Shown here in pieces: positions 44,471 to 51,825 of a DNA stretch of 64,000 bases. Source of the DNA: Pseudomonadales bacterium (lineage in GTDB: Bacteria > Pseudomonadota > Gammaproteobacteria > Pseudomonadales > Azotimanducaceae); the NCBI GenBank assembly GCA_022825925.1, contig JAJDVW010000019.1, positions 30,282 through 94,281 of the forward strand, given 5' to 3'. The first letter of the stretch is position 1. Each line of letters opens with the position of its first letter. Both the position numbers and the translations under genes were made by a program. The notes beneath the pieces were generated by a model. That model ran no database searches. It saw only the letters and a list, made by a program, of their open reading frames with translations, and had not been told where the DNA came from.

Positions 44471-46300
44471 TCACGTTGACGGCAACGCCCGTGACGCGAT
44501 CTGCTCGGCGATCCAGGCCTCGAACTCGTCGAGGGGCAGGGTCTGCTGTTGCCGCACGCCGTAACGCCGGAGCGTGACGGTTCCGTCGGTCTGCTCGCGC
44601 TCCCCCACGATGAGTAGGTTCGGGATCTTGCGGGTCGTGCCCTCGCGGATCTTCTTCGAGACGGTGTCGCTGCGCGATGCCATCTCGGCGCGCACGAAGC
44701 GTCGCCGCAGCCGGTCGACGACCGCCTGCCCGTATTCGTCGAACTGGTCGGACACCGTGATGACGCGCGCCTGCACCGGCGCGAGCCAGGTCGGGAACGC
44801 GCCGCCGAAGTGCTCGAGGAGGAACGCCACCATCCGCTCGTGGGTTGAGAGCGGCGCCCGGTGGATGCAGTACGGCGTGTGCTCGGCGCCGTCCGTGCCG
44901 ACGTAGACGAGGCCGACGCGCCCCGGCTGCGCGAAGTCGAGCTGGACGGTGCCGAGCTGCTCTTCGCGTCCGGTCACCGTGCGGCACAGAATGTCGATCT
45001 TCGGCCCGTAGAAGGCCGCCTCCCCCGGCCCGTCCACGTAGTCGACCCCCATGTCGTCGAGCACCTGGGCCACCACGCCCTCGCAGTACTCCCAGGCCTC
45101 GGGATTGTCGACGTACTTCTCCCGGCGCTTGCGGTCGTCCGGGTCCCACCGTGACAGGCGGACCTGGTAGTCCGACAGTCCGAACGTGGCGTACGCCTCG
45201 GCGTACATCTGCATCACGCCCTTGAACTCCGAGGAGACCTGCTCCTCCGTGCAGTAGATGTGGGCGTCGTTCATGCACATGCCGCGCACGCGCAGCAGCC
45301 CGCTGACGGCGCCCGACTCCTCGAACCGGTAGACGTGGCCGTACTCCGCCAGGCGCACCGGCAACTCGCGGTAGCTGCGCGGGCGTGAGGCGAAGATGCT
45401 GTGGTGATGCGGACAGTTCATGGGCCGCAGCACGTACGCGTCCCGGACCGCCTCCCCGTCCTCGCCCGCCTCCCTGAGTTCCATCAGGGGGAACATGTCG
45501 TCCGCGTAGTACGGGAGGTGACCGGACTTCTTGTACAGGTCGGCCCTCGCGAGATGCGGGGTCGCCACCCGCTGGTAGTCCGCGCGGAACTCCAGTTCCT
45601 TGGCGAGTTTCTCGAGCTCCTCGCGCAGCACGGCGCCGTTCGGCAGCCAGAGGGGCAGTCCGCGGCCGACGAGTTCGTCGAGGTGGAAGATGTCGAGTTC
45701 GCGGCCGAGTTTCTTGTGGTCGCGCCCCTGCGCCAGCGTCCAGGCCGAGACATGGGCGTCGAGTTCCTCCCGGCTCTCGAACGCCCAAGCGTAGATGCGC
45801 GTCATCATCACGTTGTCGGAGTCCCCGCGCCAGTAGGCCCCGGCGACGTTGCGCAGCTTGAACGCGTCCCGCGGGATGTCGCGGGTCGTATCGACGTGCG
45901 GACCCTCGCACATGTCGAGGAACGGGCCGTTCCGATAGAAGGACAGCCCGTTCAGATCGGCCCGGGACAGCAGCTCCTGCGCGTACTCGCGCTTGTACGG
46001 CTCGCCCATCTCGTCGATCCGCGCCAGGGCATCGTCGGCGTCGAGTTCCTCCCGGTAGAAGCGCTGGCCCTGCTTGAGGATCTTCCGCATGCGACGCTCG
46101 ATCTCAGGGAAGTCGTCCTCGTTCAGCGGTTCCGAGAGCAGGAAGTCGTAGTAGAAGCCGTCGTCGATCGGCGGCCCGAAGCCGAGGGTGGACCCCGGCC
46201 GCACTTCCAGCACGGCTTGCGCCATGACGTGCGCCAGGCTGTGGCGGATCCGGTAGAGGTCGCTGTCAGTGCTCTCGCCGCCGCTGTGTTCGAGACTCAT
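44471..46300 (-). CDS. thrS: threonyl-tRNA synthetase, TGS-less, non-gammaproteobacterial type
   Basis: A 609-residue class II synthetase. The N-terminal TGS domain is absent; the protein opens in the editing domain (YRIRHSLAHVMAQAV with His-x3-His, DMCEGPHV). The catalytic zinc ligands are Cys in MNCPHHHSIF, His in NDAHIYCTEEQ and His in YCIHRAPLS. MNCPHHHSIFASR and MCMNDAHIYCTEEQ resemble deltaproteobacterial-type ThrRS rather than the E. coli form, and the usual infC-rpmI-rplT partners are missing. So it may be a transferred or second copy. The start at 46300 is likely; an ATG three codons earlier is possible. Upstream lies a Thr-rich leader peptide and terminator. Confidence 0.93.
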   Translation of the reverse strand: MSLEHSGGESTDSDLYRIRHSLAHVMAQAVLEVRPGSTLGFGPPIDDGFYYDFLLSEPLNEDDFPEIERRMRKILKQGQRFYREELDADDALARIDEMGEPYKREYAQELLSRADLNGLSFYRNGPFLDMCEGPHVDTTRDIPRDAFKLRNVAGAYWRGDSDNVMMTRIYAWAFESREELDAHVSAWTLAQGRDHKKLGRELDIFHLDELVGRGLPLWLPNGAVLREELEKLAKELEFRADYQRVATPHLARADLYKKSGHLPYYADDMFPLMELREAGEDGEAVRDAYVLRPMNCPHHHSIFASRPRSYRELPVRLAEYGHVYRFEESGAVSGLLRVRGMCMNDAHIYCTEEQVSSEFKGVMQMYAEAYATFGLSDYQVRLSRWDPDDRKRREKYVDNPEAWEYCEGVVAQVLDDMGVDYVDGPGEAAFYGPKIDILCRTVTGREEQLGTVQLDFAQPGRVGLVYVGTDGAEHTPYCIHRAPLSTHERMVAFLLEHFGGAFPTWLAPVQARVITVSDQFDEYGQAVVDRLRRRFVRAEMASRSDTVSKKIREGTTRKIPNLLIVGEREQTDGTVTLRRYGVRQQQTLPLDEFEAWIAEQIASRALPST

Positions 46301-46340
46301 GCTTCGCATTCCCGTCAAGGTTCCCGTGAAGAAAGCCAAG

Positions 46341-46374
46341 AAAAAACCCCGGGGGCTCGCGCCTGCCGGGGTTT
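46341..46374 (-). terminator. attenuator terminator in the thrS leader
   Basis: Read on the minus strand, aaaccccgg and ccggggttt form a perfect 9-base stem (46366-46374 with 46344-46352) around a GC-rich loop, followed by six T (46341-46346, the first three inside the stem). It lies about 40 bases before the thrS start and 43 bases after the leader-peptide stop, where a regulated intrinsic terminator is expected. There is no gene end on this strand for it to serve otherwise. Confidence 0.8.
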
Positions 46375-46381
46375 GCTCTCC

Positions 46382-46401
46382 GGCGGCCCGTCCCGGCCGC
46401 C
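46382..46401 (-). promoter_or_regulatory. middle hairpin of the thrS attenuator
   Basis: ggcggcc and ggccgcc (46395-46401 and 46382-46388) form a 7-base stem with a six-base loop, between the leader-peptide stop and the terminator. Its 5' arm and loop read GCCGGG on the minus strand, which can instead pair with CCCGGC in the terminator 5' arm, giving a plausible antiterminator. The alternative pairing is a reading by eye, not a folding result. Confidence 0.55.
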
Positions 46402-46417
46402 TTTCCTCCAGACAAGG

Positions 46418-46480
46418 TCAGACGGCCCACCCGGTCGTGCGGGTAGTGGTCGTCGTAGCCGTGACGCTGGAGGATCGCAT
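46418..46480 (-). CDS. Thr-rich leader peptide of thrS attenuator
   Basis: A 20-residue open frame, MRSSSV followed by TATTTTTRTT and GWAV, with eight Thr codons (ACG, ACC, ACT), five of them consecutive, then TGA. Stalling at these codons when charged tRNA-Thr is scarce is the classic amino-acid attenuation signal, as in the E. coli thr operon leader. It is followed in order by a hairpin, an intrinsic terminator and thrS. No ribosome site precedes the ATG, and the nearest promoter would start transcription only a few bases upstream, so it may be translated as a leaderless message. Confidence 0.8.
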   Translation of the reverse strand: MRSSSVTATTTTTRTTGWAV

Positions 46481-46490
46481 GGCGCGCGCA

Positions 46491-46518
46491 ATGATAGTGT
46501 CGCGGGCGCAAAAGGCAA
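46491..46518 (-). promoter_or_regulatory. candidate promoter for the thrS leader
   Basis: On the minus strand TTGCCT (46513-46518) and TATCAT (46491-46496) are 16 bases apart, placing transcription start near 46484, about four bases before the leader-peptide ATG. The -35 falls at the edge of the acyl-CoA synthetase remnant on the other strand. Confidence 0.5.
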
Positions 46519-46814
46519 CGGGCAGCTCCGGGAGGAGGTCGACCGGGCCGCGAAGGCCCTCATGGTCCTGGGCGTCGAGCGCGGCGACCACGTCTCCCTC
46601 TGGCTCAACAACCAGTCGGAGTGGCTCTTCCTCATGTTCGCCCTCGCGAAGGTCGGGGCCGTGCAGGTGCCCGTGAACACTCGCTTCCGCACGCAGGACG
46701 ACCGCGAGGGCGGGACCGTCGTCCACGGCTTCGAAGCCCACATGCAGATTCCGCAAGGTGGAGCTGCGGGAGGAGGTGCAGCGGCTCGCCGGGAGGGAAG
46801 GTGGCTTGCCCTGA
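46514..46814 (+). pseudogene. acyl-CoA synthetase remnant with large internal deletion
   Basis: The first part (LREEVDRAAKALMVLGVERG, DHVSLWLNNQSEWLFLMFAL, AKVGAVQVPVNTRFRT) is an unmistakable N-terminal stretch of an AMP-forming acyl-CoA synthetase. In another frame from about 46746 a typical C-terminal end follows (FRKVELREEVQRLAGREGG) to a TGA at 46812-46814. The roughly 400 residues between, including the AMP-binding motif, are gone. So this is a dead gene whose two ends have been brought together. No start codon is identifiable. Confidence 0.75.
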
Positions 46815-46829
46815 GTGTGCAGCCTTCCC

Positions 46830-47404
46830 TCACGCCGCCAAGACCTGCTTGATCGCCGAGTAGTATGGGACAAAGTTGCCGTCCTCCTTCCGGGCGAGCA
46901 GACGCCGTATGTTGCTCCGAGGCAGGTCGTACAGTGCTTCAACCGCCGCAGCTCGAAGTGGGTTCAGCTTGGGCAGGTCGAGGCTGAGCCTCGCGACGGT
47001 CGTTGCCGCCGCCTCGTCACCCTCAACCGCGAACACGCCATGCCGGATGCAGGTGCAGGTCTATCTCGTCGATGAGGACAATCGCTTCGGTCGCGAGGGG
47101 GTCTGTCATTTGCGGGTTGGCAACCGCCATGCGTCGGGCCAGATCGCCGGCCAGCGCAAGCTGCACTTCTCCCCGTCGGAGATCTGGCTGACCGAGAGTT
47201 CCTCCCCGTCCTTCTGTACCACCATTCGCAAGGGAGATCTCTTTACCTTGAGGCCCGTGAAACCCGGCAGGAATCCGTCGATTGCGCGTCTCACCGCCCG
47301 TAGTTTGCTCGTAGTTGCGGATCCCGGAATCCGTCGCTCCAGCCTCCGCTCGTTCTCCAAGTCCTCACGTTTGCCGAAACCACTCGAAAAACGGTCGGCA
47401 GACC
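46830..47404 (-). pseudogene. degraded AAA/ABC-type ATPase (defence-like) remnant
   Basis: Reading from 47395 downward, LRAVRRAIDGFLPGFTGLKV and SVSQISDGEK resemble the signature-motif half of AAA_15/AAA_21 ATPases found in OLD-like and other defence proteins. After a frameshift near 47155 the sequence goes on as LAGDLARRMAVANPQ and then the Walker B stretch AIVLIDEIDLHLHPAW, and breaks off. A further piece, 46830-47036 (ALYDLPRSNIRRLLARKEDG), is open and could be the old C-terminus or an unrelated small gene. The Walker A half is missing. The gene ends against the aroG stop. Confidence 0.65.
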
Positions 47405-48424
47405 TCAGCTCTCCGAGAGCCGTCGAATCAACCGTTCCGTCTCCGCCCATCCCACGCACGCGTCCGTGATGCTCTGTCCGTAGGTCACCGGGTCGTCCTG
47501 CCGGCCCGCGACCAGGTGGCTCTCGAGCATGATCCCGACCAGCGGCGACTCCCCGCTCCGCCGTTGGGCGAGGACGGCCTCCACGCCTTCCGCCTGGCGG
47601 GCCGGGTCCTTGCGGCTGTTGCCGTGGCTGCAGTCGACCAGGATGCCGGTCTCGAGGCCGCGGGCGCGCAATGCCGCCGCCGCCGCGCGAACGGAGGCTT
47701 CGTCGAAGTTCGTCTCGTCGCCGCCGCGCAGCACGAGATGGCAGTCCTCGTTGCCCCCGGTCTCCAGGAGCGCCGGGGCGCCCTCCTTCGTCAGCGACGG
47801 GAAGTGGTGCGGGCGCCGGGCCGCCACGAGCGCATCGACCGCGACCGCCACGTTGCCGTCCGTCCGGTTCTTGATGCCGACCGGCATGGAGAGCCCGGAC
47901 GCCAGTTGCCGATGGACCTGGCTCTCGACCGTCCGCGCGCCGATGGCGCCCCAGCTCACGAAGTCCGCGTAGTACTGCCCGAAGGTGGTGTCGAGGAATT
48001 CGCTGGCCGCGGGCAGCCCCATGCCGACGATGTCCGCGAGCAGCGCCCGTGCGCCGCGCAACCCGGCGTTCACCTGGAACGTCCCGTCGAGGTGGGGGTC
48101 GTTGATGTAGCCCTTCCAGCCCACCGTCGTGCGGGGCTTTTCGAAGTACACCCGCATGACGATCACCACGCGCTCGGCGACGGACGCCGCGAGCGGCGCG
48201 AGCCGCCCCGCATACTCGTGCACCGCCTCCGGGTCGTGGACCGAACACGGGCCCACGACGGCCAGCAGCCGCGGGTCGCGGCCGTGCACGATGTCGGCCA
48301 CGGCGCGCCGGGCGGCGCTTACCGTCCGCGCCGCCGCCGCGTCGATCGGAATCTCCTCCTCGAGGATCGCCGGGCTGATCAGGGGCCGCGTACGGCGGAT
48401 GCGCAGGTCGTCGGTCTGGCTCAC
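47405..48424 (-). CDS. 3-deoxy-7-phosphoheptulonate (DAHP) synthase, class I
   Basis: A 339-residue AroG/F/H-type enzyme catalysing the first step of aromatic amino acid synthesis. Motifs: LLAVVGPCSVHDPEAVHEYA, VYFEKPRTTVGWKGYINDP, ASEFLDTTFGQYYADFVSWG (metal and PEP site), SMPVGIKNRTDGN, and the C-terminal DCSHGNSRKDP with the metal His. Length and the N-terminal extension (TDDLRIRRTRPLISP) fit the feedback-regulated form. Which amino acid inhibits it cannot be told. The start is the GTG at 48424 with ggggaagag upstream. It follows the Mo-enzyme gene by 41 bases. Confidence 0.93.
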   Translation of the reverse strand: MSQTDDLRIRRTRPLISPAILEEEIPIDAAAARTVSAARRAVADIVHGRDPRLLAVVGPCSVHDPEAVHEYAGRLAPLAASVAERVVIVMRVYFEKPRTTVGWKGYINDPHLDGTFQVNAGLRGARALLADIVGMGLPAASEFLDTTFGQYYADFVSWGAIGARTVESQVHRQLASGLSMPVGIKNRTDGNVAVAVDALVAARRPHHFPSLTKEGAPALLETGGNEDCHLVLRGGDETNFDEASVRAAAAALRARGLETGILVDCSHGNSRKDPARQAEGVEAVLAQRRSGESPLVGIMLESHLVAGRQDDPVTYGQSITDACVGWAETERLIRRLSES

Positions 48425-48465
48425 GGTCTCTCTTCCCCTTCCTTGCTGCGCCGGCGCGGCAGACC

Positions 48466-50802
48466 TCAGTTCAGCGAGCCCTTCCCGTACAGCGCGAGTT
48501 CGATGGCTTCCCACTCGACCCCGTCGCCGATCTCCTCGTCGTACATGAAGTCGCGGGGACCGTCGTCGCGCCGTATCCGCGCCTTCGGACCGGGGGGCAG
48601 GTCCGTCCAGGCCCCGTAGCGTTCCTCGAGTTCGGCCAGCTCGGCGGGAGTGAGCTTCACCAGCCGGCATGGCACGCCCTTCAGGTGCGGCACGCCCTGC
48701 TCGACGTCCATGAGACCCATGTCCTCGTCGTCGGCGAGCTGCGCGTCGGAGAACGCCCACATGCCGGACAGCCGCTCGAGCCCCCGGCCCGCCTCGGGCT
48801 TCCACCAGCCGTGCGGGACCCGCACCAGCCCCTTCGGCATCTGGTCGCGGACATCCGCGCGCATCGCGACGCGCGCCTTCGGCGTCTGGACCCAGATCCA
48901 GTCGCCGTGTTCGAGGCCATACGTCCCGGCCTCGTCCGGATGCAGGTAGGCGGTCGGCTCCGGGGCCCGCCGGCGCAGTTCCGGAACGTGCCGCTGGCCC
49001 GTCTGGAAGTACTGGTCGTCCCGCACGCCGACGAACAGCGCCAGCGGCCACTCCGCGTCGGGCTGCGACGCCTCGCGGTAGTAGGGGAGCGGATCGAAAC
49101 CGAGGTCCTCCAGCACCGACGAGTACAGCTCGACCTTGCCCGAGGGCGTCGCGAAACCGGTCTCGACGTATTTCTTCTCCCCGAACGGCGCCAGGGGGAT
49201 CGTCCCGTCGGCGACGACGTCTTCCCAGGTCTTGCCGGACGGCGCCAGCCGATAGTCATACAGGTCCGTGAGCGTCTCCCACGGGAAGTGCTCGCCGAGT
49301 CCCATCCGGTGGGCGAGTTCGCGCCAGATGTAGAACACGCTCCGGCACTCGCCCGGCGCCTCGGCGGCCTGTTCGCTGACGCCGACCATCATGCTCGGTC
49401 GCTCGAGCCAGGCATCGCCGGGCAGGACGTAGTCCGCGATCTGCGCCGTGGGCGTCATCATGTGTTCGTGCACCACGAGCAGGTCCTGGTTCATGAGGCC
49501 TTTGTAGATCTGCCGGGTGTTGGCGAACGCCATGAGCGTGTTGTTGCCGAGCGAGAAGAACGCCTTGACGGGGTAGGGCTTGCCCTCCGCCATCGCGCGG
49601 AAGGTGGAGGTGGGATTCGCCATGTAGCAGCCGGCGATGAGATTGGCCCACTCGCGGCCCCACGTCCGGCGCGTCGGCTCGCGCAGGGCTTCCATGCCCC
49701 GGTAGGTGAAGACGGGGAACTCGTCCGCGCCGAGCTGCTTCGCCCGCTGTTCGGGCGCCAGGCGCTCGTGCAGTTCCAGGTCCGTGTCGGAGACGATGCC
49801 GGGGTTGAACGGCACGAACCGCTCGCCGCCCTTGACGTCCAGGTTGCCCGTCAGGGCGCGCAGCGCGCAGTGCAGCCGGATGGCCGACGTGCTCGAGGTC
49901 TGCTGGTCGGTGATGGGCGACCAGGGGATGGACGCCGGCGCGTTCGTCGCGTACATCCGGGCCGCCTTCGCGATGAGTTCGGCGTCGACGCCGGTGATCG
50001 CCGCCACCCGCTCGAGCGGATATTCGCGCACGCGCTCGACGAAGGCGTCGAAGCCGGTCGTGAAGCGATCGACGAAGTCGCGGGCGTAGAGCCCCTCGTC
50101 CAGGATCACGTTGAGCCAGCCGAAGCACATCGCGGCGTCCGTGCCGGCCCGGAGCGGCAGCCAGAGGTCGGCGACCTCGGCGTTCTCGCTCTTGCGCGGG
50201 TCGAGCACGATCAGCTTGGCGCCGTTCGCCTGCGCCACGCGGATCGCCTTGAACTCGGCCGTCCAGCTATGGCGCCGCGGGTTGTGGCCGAACAGGACGA
50301 TGCACTTCGAGTGCAGCACGTCGCCGCGCGGATACCAGCCGTAGACCATGCGGTTGACGGCCGCCGTGTTGCCCATGCAGTAGGCGACGCCGCTGATCCA
50401 GTTCGGACTGCCGAGGAGGTTCATGAACCGCCGGGACATGCCGCTGTCCACGGTCGTGTTCCAGTTGCTGGTCGCCACCGCGAACGCCTCCGGGCCGTAG
50501 CGGTCGACGGTGGCGGAGAGCTTCGCCGCGATGTCGTCGAGGGCCTCTTCCCAGCTCACCCGCCGCCACTCGCCGGCGCCGCGCTCGCCGACGCGCTGCA
50601 GCGGCGCCATCAGCCGGTCGGGATGCGCGAAGGACTTCGGCGCATAGGCGCCCTTCATGCAGATAACGTCCTTCAGGAACGGGTCCTTGCGGGCCGCCAC
50701 CTTGACGACCTGCCCGTCGACGACTTTCGCGCTCACCGGGCAGAAGCCGTCGCAACTCGAACAGACGACGTTCTTCTCGATCACGCCCGCTTCCCCAGTC
50801 AT
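48466..50802 (-). CDS. molybdopterin-dependent oxidoreductase (DMSO reductase superfamily)
   Basis: A 778-residue bis-MGD enzyme. The N-terminal [4Fe-4S] site is Cys14-x2-Cys17-x3-Cys21...Cys49 (VVCSSCDGFCP, ICMKG). The Mo ligand is probably Cys142 in GVAYCMGNTAA, suggesting a formate dehydrogenase/nitrate-reductase-like rather than Ser-type site. KCIVLFGHNPRRH, VLDPRKSENAEVADLWLPLR and TPSGKVELYS are standard. No Tat signal is present, so it should be cytoplasmic, and no electron-transfer or membrane subunit is adjacent. The substrate is unknown; relatives occur as single-subunit oxidoreductases. Confidence 0.87.
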   Translation of the reverse strand: MTGEAGVIEKNVVCSSCDGFCPVSAKVVDGQVVKVAARKDPFLKDVICMKGAYAPKSFAHPDRLMAPLQRVGERGAGEWRRVSWEEALDDIAAKLSATVDRYGPEAFAVATSNWNTTVDSGMSRRFMNLLGSPNWISGVAYCMGNTAAVNRMVYGWYPRGDVLHSKCIVLFGHNPRRHSWTAEFKAIRVAQANGAKLIVLDPRKSENAEVADLWLPLRAGTDAAMCFGWLNVILDEGLYARDFVDRFTTGFDAFVERVREYPLERVAAITGVDAELIAKAARMYATNAPASIPWSPITDQQTSSTSAIRLHCALRALTGNLDVKGGERFVPFNPGIVSDTDLELHERLAPEQRAKQLGADEFPVFTYRGMEALREPTRRTWGREWANLIAGCYMANPTSTFRAMAEGKPYPVKAFFSLGNNTLMAFANTRQIYKGLMNQDLLVVHEHMMTPTAQIADYVLPGDAWLERPSMMVGVSEQAAEAPGECRSVFYIWRELAHRMGLGEHFPWETLTDLYDYRLAPSGKTWEDVVADGTIPLAPFGEKKYVETGFATPSGKVELYSSVLEDLGFDPLPYYREASQPDAEWPLALFVGVRDDQYFQTGQRHVPELRRRAPEPTAYLHPDEAGTYGLEHGDWIWVQTPKARVAMRADVRDQMPKGLVRVPHGWWKPEAGRGLERLSGMWAFSDAQLADDEDMGLMDVEQGVPHLKGVPCRLVKLTPAELAELEERYGAWTDLPPGPKARIRRDDGPRDFMYDEEIGDGVEWEAIELALYGKGSLN

Positions 50803-50864
50803 GTGCTTCTCCTCGCCATACCCACCGCTTGCGCAACCGCGAAACCGTGTCCCACAATTCCGCG

Positions 50865-51041
50865 ATGTTCCGATTCGTTACCCCCGATCGCTTCTTCGTC
50901 TGGACCGGAGTGGTGCTCGCCTTCGTGTTCGCGATCGGCATCGCCTACGGACTCGGCATCAAGTCCGCGCGCACGCAGTGCGTCACCGAGGGCAAGTTCT
51001 ACCACAACGACCAGATCTATCGGTGCGAGCGGCTGCGTTGA
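50865..51041 (+). CDS. small single-helix membrane protein
   Basis: A 58-residue protein: one membrane helix (FFVWTGVVLAFVFAIGIAYGL) followed by a short tail with two Cys (TQCVTEGKFYHNDQIYRCERLR), probably on the periplasmic side and able to form a disulfide. It diverges from the Mo-enzyme gene with 62 bases between the starts. Its 3' end overlaps a gene on the other strand. No family is recognised. Confidence 0.5.
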   Translation: MFRFVTPDRFFVWTGVVLAFVFAIGIAYGLGIKSARTQCVTEGKFYHNDQIYRCERLR

Positions 51042-51405
51042 CTCCGCGCTTGTCTGCCGCGCTTTGGCGACCTTGCGAACCGCGCGTGCCAATGGGAGCA
51101 AGCGACGGTCGCTTGTCACGCCTAGCTGGGTGGGCCGTCTGCATTGCGGGCACCGCGCTGCCAAAGCCCGCAAGGATCATTCCCCCGACCAGAGCGCCGA
51201 CCGCCACGAGTGCCAGCGACCACACAACGACGCGGTAGAACAGCCGGTCGCCGTGATACGCCGGCGGTCCAGGCTCCTCCAGAGCAGCCTTGAGCTCTTC
51301 CCCCTCCGAACGCGCCTCTCCCCAGTCGTCACTGTCGGGGAGAGGCGGGTCCGCAGCCAGCGGACCGCCGCCGCGCCCACCGCCACCCGGGCTCCCTTCC
51401 GACAT
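50983..51405 (-). CDS. hypothetical single-pass membrane protein, partner of RHH regulator
   Basis: A 140-residue protein: a Gly-rich and acidic N-terminus (SPGGGGRGGG; DSDDWGEARSEGEELKAALEE), one membrane helix (VVVWSLALVAVGALVGGMIL), and a basic C-terminal part that could be out of true frame beyond about residue 95. It starts ten bases after the RHH-like gene, so the two are probably cotranscribed. No function is recognised. In a toxin-antitoxin reading it would be the effector; that is speculation based on order and membrane character. Confidence 0.45.
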   Translation of the reverse strand: MSEGSPGGGGRGGGPLAADPPLPDSDDWGEARSEGEELKAALEEPGPPAYHGDRLFYRVVVWSLALVAVGALVGGMILAGFGSAVPAMQTAHPARRDKRPSLAPIGTRGSQGRQSAADKRGVNAAARTDRSGRCGRTCPR

Positions 51406-51415
51406 CGGCCAACAC

Positions 51416-51631
51416 CTACATGCCCGTAATCAGGACCTTCTCCAAGGTTCCGTCCTTCTTCCTGAGCATCAACTCGTCACCTTGCTCGACCCTGCGCGTG
51501 AGGCCCTCGGCTATTGCCAGTGCGCTACTGACCGCAGCCGCCTTGTTCCGTGCGTGGAGTCTCCGAACCAACACCCCCGTGTTTTCCACGTCCCACTCGG
51601 AGAGCGACATCGTCACCTTCTTTAGCGCCAT
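51416..51631 (-). CDS. ribbon-helix-helix-like small regulator
   Basis: A 71-residue protein. The opening KKVTMSLSEWDVENTGVLVRR followed by a helical KAAAVSSALAIAEGLTRRVEQG resembles a beta-strand/helix/helix DNA-binding unit like CopG/Arc antitoxins, and then GDELMLRKKDGTLEKVLI. A ribosome site (ggaggttttc) precedes the ATG. Upstream is a perfect 7-base inverted repeat inside a candidate promoter, the usual place for an autoregulatory operator. The function is inferred from size, fold guess and this operator. Confidence 0.6.
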   Translation of the reverse strand: MALKKVTMSLSEWDVENTGVLVRRLHARNKAAAVSSALAIAEGLTRRVEQGDELMLRKKDGTLEKVLITGM

Positions 51632-51659
51632 GAAAACCTCCAGAAATGCGGTGCTTTAG

Positions 51660-51689
51660 ATTGCAGGATGGCTGCTCTATGCCATCCAA
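51660..51689 (-). promoter_or_regulatory. promoter with inverted-repeat operator for the RHH operon
   Basis: ggatggc (51666-51672) and gccatcc (51681-51687) form a perfect 7-base inverted repeat with an 8-base spacer. On the minus strand it overlaps a candidate -35 TTGGAT (51684-51689) and fills the 18-base spacer to a -10 TGCAAT (51660-51665). A repressor bound there would block the operon, whose first gene is RHH-like. The surrounding 51640-51745 is AT-richer than the rest of the window. Confidence 0.5.
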
Positions 51690-51825
51690 CGTATGGAAAA
51701 GCTCTCCTATTCTGCAACGGAAGTCAATACGAAAGGCCGTGGAACGACGTCTCGACGGCGGGCGGCTCGGGGCGGTTCGCAGCCGACCGGGCGCGGTTGA
51801 TGCGAGCGAGTCCGACGAGCCCCTC

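Noticed and set aside
46876..47469. A 197-residue plus-strand gene between the synthetase remnant and aroG
   Set aside because: The minus strand here carries recognisable ATPase motifs (SDGEK, Walker B LIDEID), so the plus-strand frame is a shadow.
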